From NCBI GenBank assembly GCA_038496675.1, contig CM076650.1, forward strand, positions 17,851,715 through 17,915,714: a stretch of 64,000 nucleotides of DNA, given 5' to 3'. The stretch comes from Rachycentron canadum. Its lineage: Eukaryota > Chordata > Actinopteri > Carangiformes > Rachycentridae. A program made the translations under genes and the position numbers. The notes beneath the pieces are model-generated. The model ran no database searches. It was given only the letters and a program-made list of their open reading frames with translations, and had not been told where the DNA came from. Positions 24,487 through 36,948 of the stretch are shown here, one piece after another. Positions within the stretch are counted from its first letter, which is position 1, and every line of letters starts with the position of its first letter.

Positions 24487-27400
24487 TTAAAATTCAAATG
24501 TTCTCTGAACATCAGTGCACTGAAATGCAAATGCATCGTCAGTGGCAGCAACCTTGACGCCATCAACATCATCCTAGAAGGAAGTGAAACTTCGAATTAG
24601 ACACCTCTAAAGTACTCCTGCCAATAGTGTCACATGGACCAATTCTGATACAAGTTAGCTTAATGAAGCAGTCTGGCGACACAAAAGGGGTAATATAATT
24701 TGCCACTTACGTCGCCAAAGTACTTCTCTATGAGGTTATGTGCAGCCTGGTACACCATGTCATTGTCATGGTTCTGCAGCGTCTCAATGCGGTCCAGCCC
24801 TCCCAGCTCTTCAACCAACAGGCTAAGTTTCTCCGTCTCACCGAGCTTCTCTGCTGCCTGAGAAAACAGACCCAGCTGAGACATCAATTTGGTTCAGGTT
24901 GGATCAAGTTGAGGTTTTAGACTCCACTTACCATGAACATGTTGTTGATGGCATCCAGTATGACCAGAACAACTTTAGCATCTTTGACCTGCAGCAGGTT
25001 GATTATTGCCTCCAAGGCACCACTCTGTACCAAAGTGACCACTTGCTCCACAGTGCCCCCACTGGTGAAGTTAGTCACTGCCCACACTGCCTCCCTTTGA
25101 GTTTTAAAGTCTCCCTGTGAGGGGAGCAAGTCATCTGCTCAGTTAATATTTGTCAGTATCCAGTGAAAACATGCATCTTGCTTTAATTTCAGAAAAACTG
25201 ATTGCTTGTTATGGCTCAGTATATTTGAGCATGTTTAGGATAACTATTGCACCAGCTACACAAAAAGATGAAATTTGTTTTGTGCTCATAGTAAAAGTGC
25301 ATAAGTCACTATCAAGTCATAACTGGCTGAGTCAGCATATACAAGACCAGGATGCTGAAACTCAGCTGAGTGAGCCACTTCAGCTGTCAAGTTTGATTTA
25401 GACCCATGTTCAGTGGAAAGCCCTTTACATACATTTGCTACATGTTTAAAAACACCAAGCCACTCACATTTCTAAGCTGTTCTACTAGAGGAGGAAGCAG
25501 TCCGCAGGTGATGACCTGCTGGATTTGCTTACAGGGTCCTGCCGCGATGTTTGACAGTGCCCATGCTGCCTCCTTCTGCACATTGGCCTTAGCGTGCCTC
25601 ATCAGTTGTGGTAGGATGTTCAGAACACCAGCATCAATTGCCGCCTGGGTTTGCAGGTCAGAGCCACTCACTATGTTTCCAATGGAGCGGAGAGCTGGGG
25701 TCTGGAGGTTAGGAAAAAAAAAAAAGTCAGGTGATACCTACCTTTCGGGAGGGACACTGCAAATTACAGGAGGTATGCTTGGAAGTTGCAACAGGAAATC
25801 TGATAGTTTGAGACCACTACCATGACACTGAGCTCCTTGTGGGTCATGAGCTCCACCAGCCGAGGCACAATGCCAGTTTTTACAACGACGTCGATACGGT
25901 CATTGTCACCGTCTGAGAGGTAGGAGATGGCCCAGCATGCGTCAGACAAAATGTCCTTATCACTGAGATGGAGCAACTGGATCAGAGAGGGAAGTACCTG
26001 AAGGACAATTGGAGCACATTGTCATCTCATTATGTACACCAGCCTAGACTGGAGAAACAAAGCTGGGGTAGGCATTCACCTGCATGACTGCAGACAACGG
26101 CGGACATGGGTTTTTATTCCGGCACAAATTCGATAGTGTCCATGTTAGGTTACGTAGGTAGCCAACCTGGGGGAATAATTGGATGATAACAGCATAATTT
26201 TATTCTACCACAAGTTTGGAATATTACACTGTCAAATCAGTTGGAGCTGAGGAATCATGCCTTAACTAATCTTAGAAAACTACCCACAAGGCTACATTGA
26301 TCACCTGAAGCTTAGGCTGAACTGTTGGTAGTTAAGATGCATTGTGAGGGGCTGCTATACTAAGTCAGTGGACTCCTTTACCAGGAGTAAGCCTTTTGAG
26401 AAATGAGGAAATGTGTAACTGAAGTACAAATAGTTTAAACTTAAGGGTTTGTAAACCAGTTTACCAGCAAGCATTCTGATTTGTCATGCAAGTGAAATGG
26501 ATGGGTATGTAGTTTGAACTGGTCTTGTGAAGCTTTCACTTACTGGTGTGTCTGGACATATACGTGACAGCAAGGCTGGGATGACATTGCACTCAATCAG
26601 GATGTCTCGATAAGCTGAACCGTCACCTGTTATCACATTTGGTGTCAATACAGCAAGTCACTGACTGCACCACCACATCCTCCCCAGCACCAATCTTTAC
26701 AATGCAACAACACTACACCTGAAATATGAAGCCAAGTGGACAACCACCAAGTTCTGTACTTTTAGAAACATGTATTTTTCTGTTGAAGATCCTGTAGGCT
26801 ACATTCATTCAGAGTCTCATTTAGATATAATGGCAAGTGAAACAATTCATCTTAATATTTTACCTGCAATGTTACCAAGTGCCCAGACAGCCTGTTCACT
26901 AATGTGCAACAATGGTGAAGCCAGCAAGGCAATGAAAGCTGGTACAGCCTCATGTTTCACCACCTGAAGACAAAGTACAAATTTCAGTTTATTCTGGAAG
27001 AGGAATTCAAGATGTTTAAGACATAGGCTCATCAGACTGTGAGGACCCAAGTTAGTGAAACTAGATGGTTGTTTCAGTCACATTAAACATTGGGCTACCC
27101 ATAGTGGTGCTTGGCATTAGTTTAAATTTGGTGCTGACACCTGTTGTGTATGCCAAGATGTTCCAGAGGCAATGTTCGTCAGAGCCCAAGCTGCTTCAAA
27201 CTGCAGACCCGGCTCATCATCCATAGACAGGAAAGACACAAAATGTGACAGCAGACCAGCATCAATGATCTCTTTCATTGGAGGGTTACGCTCCTGAGAA
27301 AGCAGCTTCCTGGTGGAAGAGTGAGGGGAAATTTACAGTGTACATGCAACTGTAATTTTTCAGCTTGTTAGTCAACAGATGGAGCACTAGTGGGCTATCC

Positions 27401-28188
27401 AGCTGGATCTCTTAAGACTTTCTGCAGAATCACTATACAGGAAGTTTGTTAGTGTTGTCCCAACATTTGAGCATTATACAGTGTAGTGGAATGAACACAT
27501 GATCTTACATTATCAGTGAGCTCACTATATTCCTGTACATGGGACCCCCACAACAGAGTAGTGAATGTGAGCATTTTCATACGACTAGTGTTACAGACTT
27601 GAAAATGCTCAGTTTCCAAGAAGCAGACCCAAAACAAAATGTTACTTTCCAACCAGCAGTTAAAGCAAAGTGTCTTCACCTTTAAGGTCTAGAGGAACAA
27701 AATGATGCATCTTTAAATAACAGCCCATCCCTGGTGGCTCACCTGGCTGCCTGACAGCCTCGTGTCTGGGACTCCCTGCTGTCGCTGGTCACATCTTTAA
27801 CTATATCTTCAATGGAGTAGGTGCGGACCTACAAACGATAAGAAACATGTTAGAGCCTGAACTAGCTTGAACTCAGTCGTTGAAGGTTTGTGTAAACGGA
27901 CCATGTCCTTTGAGATGTACTCGGGAGAGAGGGCCTCCTCGTCCGGTAGGGACGACAGTGTTAAGTTTCTTCTCTTGAGGAAATTTTCATTCTTGTGAGC
28001 TTTGCGCAGCTCCACGCACTCAGTGATCCTTTTCTCGCGCAGCTTCTACAAGTGGACAACATGAGGTGTCGGTAAACATCAGTAATAGCCTTCGCATGAC
28101 TCCAATAACAACGTGAACTCACGGCTGGATCTTTGCCCTTGTTTTTGAACTTGGAGATACGCTCGTCTGTAACGTTTTTGGTCGGCAT
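24487..28188 (-). CDS. kpna7: Importin subunit alpha, KPNA2/KPNA7 class, 12 exons, 520 aa
   Basis: Nuclear import adaptor: binds cargo NLSs in the cytosol and importin beta through its IBB domain. Exons in coding order: 28188-28123, 28045-27902, 27828-27743, 27309-27141, 26963-26864, 26626-26544, 26166-26080, 25997-25821, 25701-25468, 25114-24932, 24857-24711, 24573-24487; all are GT-AG and in phase. The IBB (1-60) shows KFKNKGKD, ELRKAHKNENFLKRRN. Armadillo repeats follow with the NLS-binding Trp/Asn ladder W140/N144, W182/N186, W225/N229, then W351/N355 and W393/N397; CWAISY replaces Asn with Tyr at 271 as in relatives. The C-terminus ends RTFEF, like KPNA2 TFNF. Several stretches (LSDACWAISYLSDG, IDAGVLNILPQL, AAWALSNIAAGPC) are nearer to KPNA7 as I remember it than to KPNA2. 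Length fits (516-529 aa). An unusual SWHT replaces the common SEQT after repeat-2 Asn. Paralog choice is less certain than family. Confidence 0.9.
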
Positions 28189-28331
28189 GTTGAAGACTTT
28201 GGAGCTACTGGACTCACACTGAGGAAACTTCCTGAAGTATTTGCTGCTGGGCGTTATAAGGAGCTGACACCGCCGCAGGTGAATCTAATTAGCTGTGATT
28301 GGTGTAATTGCTTTACTGACCTGCAGCTGCG
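28189..28331 (-). promoter_or_regulatory. kpna7: kpna7 5' flank with CCAAT, E-box and TAATTA/TAATTG motifs
   Basis: On the minus strand a CCAAT (28302-28298) lies about 110 bases before the start codon. CAGGTG/CACCTG (28276-28281) is an E-box, and TAATTA (28286-28291) and TAATTG (28305-28310, plus-strand reading) match the homeobox-type NOBOX element. No TATA box is seen. Oocyte use is inference from KPNA7 biology. Confidence 0.3.
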
Positions 28332-29081
28332 CAACTTTTAATTAAGTAAAAGGCCCGTGTTTATGACCAGGTGCGAAAGTCTTTGTCAGATTAACGGTAT
28401 GAAACTACAGGCTTTAAGTAATGAACTCAATATCATTAACGATTGAATAAAGGGCAGGGAGGCTTCAAATCCCAGTGTGAACAGTTAGTGCTTGTCATTG
28501 CGTGTCTTAGACCATAGATGGTAGCACAACATAACTACAGTATTTCTGTCTACGTGTGTTTAAGTAACTGATGAAATCTGCTTATTGCAAGACCAAAGGA
28601 AATTCGCAGAGGCCATTGAATTCATGTTTATGTTTATTCCAGTCCATTGACTGCTTCCTTCAAGTGCTGTGGACATTTTAGATGGCCTACATTATTGTAG
28701 GTGGAGAAGGGCAAGAATGGATTAAAGAAAACGGAAAAAACAAATGGGTAAAATAAGTACAAATATAACAGAGGCTGGAGGAGAAGGCAAGGCAGAGAAC
28801 AAGCGTGACAGTGATGGAGTCTGGTCTTCCTCTGTAACAGACAGGAAGGGCTGAACAATTGCAGCTAATGTGCACGTGCACGTGTGACTGAGTGCTCAGG
28901 GCCATGTATAAACACAGTCAGTCTCTCTGCAGCCTCATACCAGTGTAGGTCACAGCCCTTGTCATGGTTGTTTCCTCTAACACAGAACCTCACACCTTCC
29001 TATTCACAGACACACACACACAGGCCCTACATTTGAAATTGACATTTGACACTTCACCTCAGAGTCCCTGTCCTTTCAACT
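28332..29081. other. Intergenic DNA upstream of kpna7
   Basis: No gene is supported. ACGTGCACGTGCACGTGTG (28868-28887 region) is a short alternating purine-pyrimidine run containing CACGTG-like E-boxes. Confidence 0.4.
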
Positions 29082-29390
29082 CATCCATCCATTTACTTAG
29101 GTCGCTTATCCAATGGGCTGGAGCCAATCCCAGCTGACACTGGGTGAGGTTCACCCTGGACAGGTCACCAGTCTGTCACAGGGCCGACATATAGAAACAT
29201 ACAAACAGTCATGTTCGCACTTGTGCCTATGGGCAGTTTAAGGTCACCAACTAATCTAAACGTTCATGTCTTTGGACTATGGGAGGAAGCTGGAAAACCT
29301 GGAGGGAACCCACACAGACACAGGGAGAACATCCACACAGAACCTGCTTGCTGTGAGGTGATAACCTCTGTACCACTGTGCCACCCTCTA
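29082..29390 (-). mobile_element. tRNA-like SINE-type dispersed repeat, copy 1
   Basis: Read on the minus strand it starts with a tRNA-like head (GTGGCACAGTGGTACAGAGG, then the CACAGCAAG block) and continues with the conserved body CTTCCTCCCATAGTCCAAAG, CCTGTCCAGGGTGAAC and CAGCTGGGATTGGCTCCAGC, ending in a TGGATGGA-type tail. A second copy in opposite orientation lies at 40383-40745. I recall this family as abundant in teleosts; I cannot name the Repbase entry. Confidence 0.7.
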
Positions 29391-30277
29391 TCAACTCATG
29401 TCTGGATGGATGTGTTTGTCTGTTTTGCCTCCTAGTGGCCAAAAATGCATTAATGCATCTTTAAGAACCCACAGTTCTGTTGACTATTTGATCACTTATT
29501 CTTAGTGGTCATAAAGAACTATAAATGTTTGTGACAACATATTGGATAGTTTAAAAAAATGGGATACATGGAACATACTTTGTATTTGTTTAATGGCAAT
29601 ATTTTTGTGGAATCATTCTTGCCCTTAGTTTTGTACTTTGAACGTTACACCTTTAGTGGCTTGTTAAAGGGCAAGAGAGTTAGTGAATTAGTCAGATTTT
29701 GGCAACAGGTCCAGTATCATATTAAAGCCAGGACCATCAGTCACCTCAGAGGGCTAAATCAAAATCATTTAAAAAAGGATATTTCACTTGTCTCGACACC
29801 GCCCTTTACATTTTCTGTATCGCTGCTCTGTTTTTTTAACCCAGCTTCACTGTGATTTCCCTCTATCAGGCGTGAGAAACCAGAGAGGATAAACAAAGAT
29901 GGATGATTTCATTTGTTCTCATGCTCATTGGTTTTTATTATCATTGCCATAAAGGTCAGAATGTCCTTCAGAGGACAACAGGGCTACTGTGAGCCTTGAC
30001 CAGAGGTATTGATTTTTGGCAGTGCTGCTTCATTCGATGGTGAAATTTAAGAAATATGTCTTTCTTGTATAATGACCTGTTGAAGTGGAGTTTTGTGCAG
30101 AATGTGTGTGTGTCTGCTTCTCTCATCGCCCATGAGCTCATCCTGCTGACCTTTTGACCTGGAAGTGCTTATGGTTCCTCAGAGACACTCTGAAGGGTGT
30201 GGAGTGTTTCTGTCCTGTTTCGTTGTCTTTGACTCCTTGTTAGTCTGAACAATGTGAGGAGATTGAAGGAAATTCCT

Positions 30278-30278
<1 letters not shown>
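29391..30278. other. Intergenic DNA
   Basis: No supported gene. The open frame 29559-29855 has no recognisable domain and normal background composition. Confidence 0.4.
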
Positions 30279-30357
<79 letters not shown>

Positions 30358-30405
30358 TTACACACACAGACACACACACACACACTGTGTGTGTGTGTGT
30401 GTGTG
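30279..30405. repeat. (CA)n tract ending in a CA/TG mirror junction
   Basis: About 37 CA units at 30279-30353 are followed, after a short interruption, by CA at 30371-30385 and TG from 30387 with a single central T at 30386. The last part is a perfect 15-base-arm inverted repeat. Confidence 0.93.
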
Positions 30406-30624
30406 AGCCAAAATCATCAAGAATCCCTAGTTTCAAGTCAAAGCTCACGAACACATCCACTTTCTAGTGTGGATAAGTGTAGCTCATGACTTCAATAATA
30501 ATTAATAAAAAATACACTTTTTTACCAATCACTTAACAGCCAACATTGATAACACCTTTGCCAGGTTGACTGAAGGATCTTGCTTTGTCTTTTTATTGAC
30601 AATCTTTGTCTTTTCTATCTAATG

Positions 30625-31055
30625 ACCATCAGGGGGCGACTCCACTGGTTCTCTATAAATCTATGTGAAAATGGCCCAACTTCTCACTTAATTTATTAGC
30701 TCAGTAAACCCTTTCCTTGCAAATTTATGGTCTCAATCACAAGTTTCACGTCTTCTCCTATAAAACATGATGTTTATCTTTTAAATGATGGTCCCATTGA
30801 GACAAAAATAGAAGATAAGGCAGGAGATGCCTTAGGGCGTGGCTACCCTATATGATACAGACTGTATCAGAAACAGTGACCTGCCAGAGAGAGCACAGCT
30901 GGTCAGATCCACCCCTCACTTATCAGGTCCACCTTCTCGTCCAAACATGTTTTCTTCTGGTTTCAAAATCACCAAGATGGAGCCAAATTACAGTCTCAAT
31001 ACTTTAAAACAGCAGCTGACAAACAATGGGTGACGTCACAGTGGGTTGCCACTTG
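30625..31055 (-). mobile_element. Dispersed teleost repeat, family B, copy 1
   Basis: In reverse complement it aligns with 42180-42490: GATTGAGACCATAAA, TTTACTGAGCTAATAAAT, then CATAGA and CCAGTGGAGTCGCCCCCTGA. The order and spacing match the second copy. It has no coding capacity, so it is probably a non-autonomous element of unknown class. The boundaries are approximate. Confidence 0.6.
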
Positions 31056-32276
31056 CTGCAGGCTTAAGATTAGTTAATTAGTTAATTAGTTACAGACTTT
31101 TTCAGATACATTTTTAGAAAGTGAAAAAAGCAAATGATTAGCAACAATTTCCTCAACTATATATATATGTGTGTGTGTGTGTGTGCCTATATATGTGTGT
31201 GTGTGTATGTATATATATATAATTGCACATTCTAAATTGTCATCAGTGGTATTTCTACCCACCTTACAGTCCTCTGTGCTGCCTCCTTCTTCCTTTAGTC
31301 CTTGTTTCCTTCCATTTCTTCATTCGTCTCTTTTGACTTCTCTCCCTCCCATCCTCCCTAGTTCCCAGATCAACTTGAGGTGTCTATGGGAAATCATTAG
31401 TATAGATTGTGCTGCAGTGCTGCGTCAATACACACACAATGCACACACACACACACTGAGACACACGCACACAAATATGCCCTCTCTGCATCTATTAAAG
31501 GAGGTACGTTTCAGCCTTCTTCGTCATTTAAAATTTAATACTGAGGACAAATTGTTGGCAAGGGATTCTTGTTGTTGTTGGTGTGTGTGTGTGTGTGTGT
31601 TGGCATTATGGTAGAACTTGGACACAGTGAAACACACACGCAAAACATAGATTGCAAAAAATGATGACAAACACTCGTGCAGTGTGATAAAGACAAAGGT
31701 GTGCTTTGTCTGTCCACGTAAGTCACCGGTTCTCCGATATCAAAGCAGAGGAGAGAACAAGAACCATAACAGGATGTGGGTTAGAGTGACAGAAACAGGG
31801 AGTGAGAGAAAAGTTTGTGTGTGTGTATGTGTGTGTGTTTGCAAAATGTATCAAGGATGGAGGGAATTTCCATTGAGAAAAGAAAAAGAATTTGATACTG
31901 ATATCAGACATATTTTGAATTCTCAGACACATTTATGTGATTGTTTTTCTTTTCGAATACTGTTTATCATTTCTTCATGTTGTAATGTCTCAGGAACAGC
32001 TACTGTCATTGCATAATTCTCTTTCTTCATCTCTCTCTTTGCTCTTCTCTTTCTTCTTCTTATTCTTTGTCAGATCTGCGTTTAGCTCCACTCTATTAAT
32101 ATTTCATGTTGCCACTCCAATACCCGTCTATCAATAACCCAGAGAAGAGACACCTCAGGTCCAATCCATCATACTCACCACTGTTTCTGCTGACAAAGCC
32201 CTTGTCGTTGGTTTGTATAAGTGAGCTGAAAGCTCAACAGCTCAGTGATCGAAACAAGCCATTTATCATTTCCTGA

Positions 32277-32311
<35 letters not shown>

Positions 32312-34623
32312 TACATACACACATACTAGCTATTAGGGTTGATAAGTCAACACAGGTCAGTCAAAAAATTAATTGCATTTAATTATCAATATTAACGTGG
32401 ATGCATGATAAGTGAATAAGAGTCTCCTGTATCATTTATTATTATATATGTTTTACATTTTCTTGACTAAGCATTAGCTGTTGAATGGACAAAGATTTGG
32501 CCACTGGATCAAATTACTTTCTTTCTTTATTATTAAACTTATTTAAGTGCTTTTAATTTTTGAAAGAGTGGAGCCGAGAACTCCACATCTTTATGCAGCA
32601 TTGTTTGTGTGCAGTTTGTTATAGTAACACCAAGTTTATTTTGTGTGTGCTTTTCTGGTGAATGATACATTGCAGTGCAGGTTGCTCTGTTCGTTGTGTG
32701 ATTCCCTTTTGCCCTGATATCTGTCTGATGACCAAAGATTTTTCCTTTAGCCGTTTAGGATGCAGCCACCTGTCAGCTGACAACGTCCAGCTCCAAACCC
32801 ACTACTAAATAGATATTATGGTGAGTTTAATTTGTCAACAACTATTTCCAAGGTCAAGATAAACTTTAATTTGCAACTATTAATCCTATATGGATGAGAG
32901 GACCTTACAATTGTTGAGAGGCTCAAAAATAACACAAGCTTGTTTTTTGTATTAAAAATCTAGTTTTATTGGCTCTAATTAATTAATAACTAATTAATAA
33001 CTAATAATTCATGTTGTTTCAGGATTGTCCCACTCATAACTTAATAAAATCATTAAAATTCTCATCAAATAAGCTCTAGTGCACAGCACAAGCCTGAACT
33101 AAGAGTGTTCCTGAAGAGTAAACACGTTGGAGATGCTAACATAAGACAGACAGTGTGAAACGTCTTTGAAGGTTACTACTGTTTGTGAAGGCAGTAAAAA
33201 GCAATGAAAAGTTTAACTGTATTGTCACTAAGCCAGCCCAGATAAACTATCATCAGCATGCAAATGTGAGTCTTGTTTTAATCCACCTGTGTGCCTTCAA
33301 AGCAACTGTGCTATTTCAGCACATTGGTGACATGCAGTAAAAAGTGAGAGCAATAGGCAGTTTGTGGCGACAGCACAGCAATGAACCACTGCAAACAAAG
33401 TTACTGGGACAGTTTTTTAAACCGTCCATGCATTTTCCATGTACATTTGCCTCTAGTTGATATTACCATAGTCCACACTCACACATCTAAATGTACAAAT
33501 AAACACATGCCTCAACACATGTATCTATTTGCTCTGCACCTGAACCATGTAGGCTGATTTTGTTTTTTCAATATGCAGACTAGAAGCGACTGAGTGCCAT
33601 TATCTGTAGATCAGCTCAACTCCTCGTAACAAGAAAGGGAATCAAAGCAGAGTGGAGGAGAGGTGGGGAGGGGCAGGGGGCCGCAGGGATGCATGGTAGA
33701 GAACTTCAAAGGTGAACACAGAGTTCACACAGATATGAAGCTCAGACAACAGGGCAGAGCCCTCATAGACTACAAAAAAAGGGCAGAACTAAGAACGTAC
33801 ACATAACATACACACAGTGGGTGGAGGGACAAAGCTGCCAATACTGTCAACAATAACATCCTTCATTCTTGTTGTGTGTCTGTGAGCAAAAAAGCCAGCT
33901 GGCAGGCAGACAAGAGGAGGAGGTGTTGGGGGCTTTGGGGGTCCAGTGGGGACTTTGGTGGGAGGGATAGTGGGAGGGTGTTGCTGTGGGGGTATGAGCC
34001 AGGTATCAGGTGTATCTGGGCTGAGAGGCCCCTTGCATGGGCATCCTATTCACCTGCTGCCCGGACCTGGACAAAGGCTGGGGCTCTGAGGCTCTGTGGC
34101 TCCACTGGGCCACAGACAGGCCAGGTAACACTAGAAGGACTTAATGGCCCCAAGAGGAAGGGAAGATGGTTAGAAGAAGATTACAACTTGGGAAAATGTT
34201 GGGTTAAAAACTGAGCTTTTTGATGAGACTGAGGCTCCACCATCAACACTATCACCTTTTTCCCATGCAACCCTTTGAATAACAGAACAGGGCAACGCTT
34301 CAGAGAAACTGCACTTTTGCTTTATTTTTGCTTATTAATGTGAAATGAATATTTATTTATTTCAGCAAGCTGTGTGCAGTTTCATAATACTGCCTCACAA
34401 GATTTCCTGGCATTTAAGTCCTAAAAATTAATCTCAGAGTGTGCAAAAAATTCCCTGTGCAGCTTAGAGGGAAAAAATTTATACAGAATGAGGCATACTA
34501 AGCTGCTGTAAAGACAAGGTCAGGGTGATTCTCAGGCTCGACTGTTTTGGTGTCTCTGGCCTCGTACAGATACTTCAAATACTAAAAGCTTTACACAAAA
34601 AAATTGAGCCAACATAAAAGCTG

Positions 34624-34627
<4 letters not shown>
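31056..34627. other. Intergenic DNA, no gene seen
   Basis: It contains short GT/TA runs (31160-31230), CA runs (32281-32308), a TTAATTAGTTAATTAG repeat near 31073 and a G-rich stretch 33650-34100. The open frame 33876-34214 is G+C-rich but has no recognisable domain, starts at a non-ATG codon, and is not called. Confidence 0.4.
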
Positions 34628-34674
<47 letters not shown>

Positions 34675-34675
34675 N

Positions 34676-34732
<57 letters not shown>
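34628..34732. repeat. (GT)n microsatellite with one undetermined base
   Basis: About 52 GT units, with an N at 34675 that marks an assembly uncertainty. Confidence 0.95.
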
Positions 34733-34734
<2 letters not shown>

Positions 34735-35852
34735 CGTGAGCATGAAAGTAATCCTCACGTTAGTGCCAGAGCATCCTGAGTAGTGATATTTATGAATGAC
34801 AAGTCATGCTGATCTGCATTGTTCTGAACATTTTACTGCCGACACATACATACTGCAGTGGCCTGGATCTAAACAATAATTACCATACCTGACTGACATA
34901 CAGACTGACAGATGTGTGTGTGTCTGAGTGCGTATATATGCGCAAAAGCTTCCTATTCTTTGCAATAAGTCAAGACTTTTTTTAAATATTGTAAAATGTC
35001 ACTTTTACTCAGACAAATCCATTATCACAGTTTTGAGATTCAACACTACAACATTAATTTTCAACAATATGATATTTATCATTCAGGAAAGACATCGCTG
35101 CCTTTGTGCAGCTTACATTGTTTTCAGTGACATTTCCCTTGTTGACTGATTTTCATAGACTAGACAGACTAAAATGATCCAAGAGATCCAAAACACACCA
35201 TTGCCGTCCAGCACATAATCAGCAGTAATTGCTTTGTGTCAGGCACGTTAGATTGAAATGCTGCCACTTTTGGTTAATTATAAAAACAAACAATCAATAA
35301 ATATAAAATCAAACAAATATTATTTAATGTATAACTTGAGGTTATGTGAAGCAGATTTTCTTTTGGTGATCTTTATTTATTCATTTTATTTGTCTTTTTC
35401 AGGTTTGGTTAGGCTTGGCCTCTGCATATTATATATTTTCATAATAGACTAAATAGTAAAATAAATGGCTTATAAAGATGGTGTTTTCATTTGAGTGTGT
35501 GTGCATGAGAGACAGAGATGCAACTACAGTGAATCGGATGGAAAAGACATCAAAGGGCAGTAGGAGGGAGAAACAGCTGGTGTGTGTGTGCATGTTCGTG
35601 TGCATATGTGTACGTGTATTAGTGTGTGTGTGTGTGTGTATACATGAAGACACCTTCAAAGGGGACCATGGATGTACCAGCCCACCTGACTTCAGGCATC
35701 AGTGTAGGGACACAACCTCTCACACACATACAGTCTCTAAATTCACAAACATGCATTAATTCTGAAATAAACAAACACCTACCCACAGCACATGCAGAGA
35801 CTCTTTCATGTACACTTATAATACATTTGTCTGTGCCTGCATGTGTGTATGA

Positions 35853-35893
<41 letters not shown>

Positions 35894-36895
35894 TTTGTCA
35901 GTGATTAAAGCGCATGAAAGTTGGGCCTCATGTCCTGACATGTCCAGGCTCAATGCACCGTAGCGAGGCAGGATAGGCCTGGATTCAGCCTTTCTGGAGA
36001 GGGCGGAAAAAGGAACCAACTGATAAGAAATATTTTTATATTTTTGTGTATATTTTTTATATATTTGCTTTAACTTTAACTTGATGCAGGGAAATTTCAT
36101 GGGACCTTTAGGGGTTAAATTTTATCTAAGTCAAATCTCAAGACTGAAGAGCTGTGATTTGAGTCTCAAGTCTACAGCTAATATTCAGTCACTTCAACTA
36201 TGAACAAAAATGTTCCTCGATGTCAGTTGCACATTTTTAATTAACTTAAGTTCAACTTAAAGAGTCAGTTCAGGTTTTTGGCTGAACCACAATAGCAGGG
36301 TCAGCCTTGTTGTCATGAATGTCTGAAACATGGCCAACTGACTGACTTACTGATGGAGTTTAATGATTATACTGCCGCCAAATGCCACATGACTAAGTTG
36401 GAGTTTCCCCATTGATCGATGCTCTTGTTGACAGCTGGTATAACAGTGTAAGGATGGTGACACATGGGAGACATAAGCATGGGTTATTCTGATCAGTCCA
36501 GGATGCGTTTAGTTTGTGCAAATGCTGCAAGCACGGGTAAACTGCTAGTTTAGGATAGGTCTTAGTTATACTGTTGACTTGGATGATTTCTGGTGTGTCA
36601 TTTATATCTTTGCATCCTGACATGACAAGTGATGAGGGTCTTAATGAGAGAACACTGCTTTCTTTCACTTCCAAGGTTTGTCATTGAAGAGCAAAAATAT
36701 GATACACCTCTTATCTGGAGAAAAAGAGTCTGTGTGTGTAAGTAGCAGGTCAAAACTGCTTGAAAGTTGTAAGGAGTGGTACACACACACACACACACAC
36801 ACACACATTAATATAATAGTGCTGCAGCCAAGAAAGGAAACTCCCTGGCTAAGAGAGACAGTGATCACTCATATCCTGATCTTCTGATAACAGCA

Positions 36896-36948
<53 letters not shown>

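Noticed and set aside
30279..30405. CRISPR-like repeat array
   Set aside because: Simple dinucleotide repeats without unique spacers in a vertebrate genome.
33876..34214. 112-codon G+C-rich frame
   Set aside because: It starts at a non-ATG codon, has a Trp/Gly/Arg-biased composition typical of G-rich DNA, and no domain.
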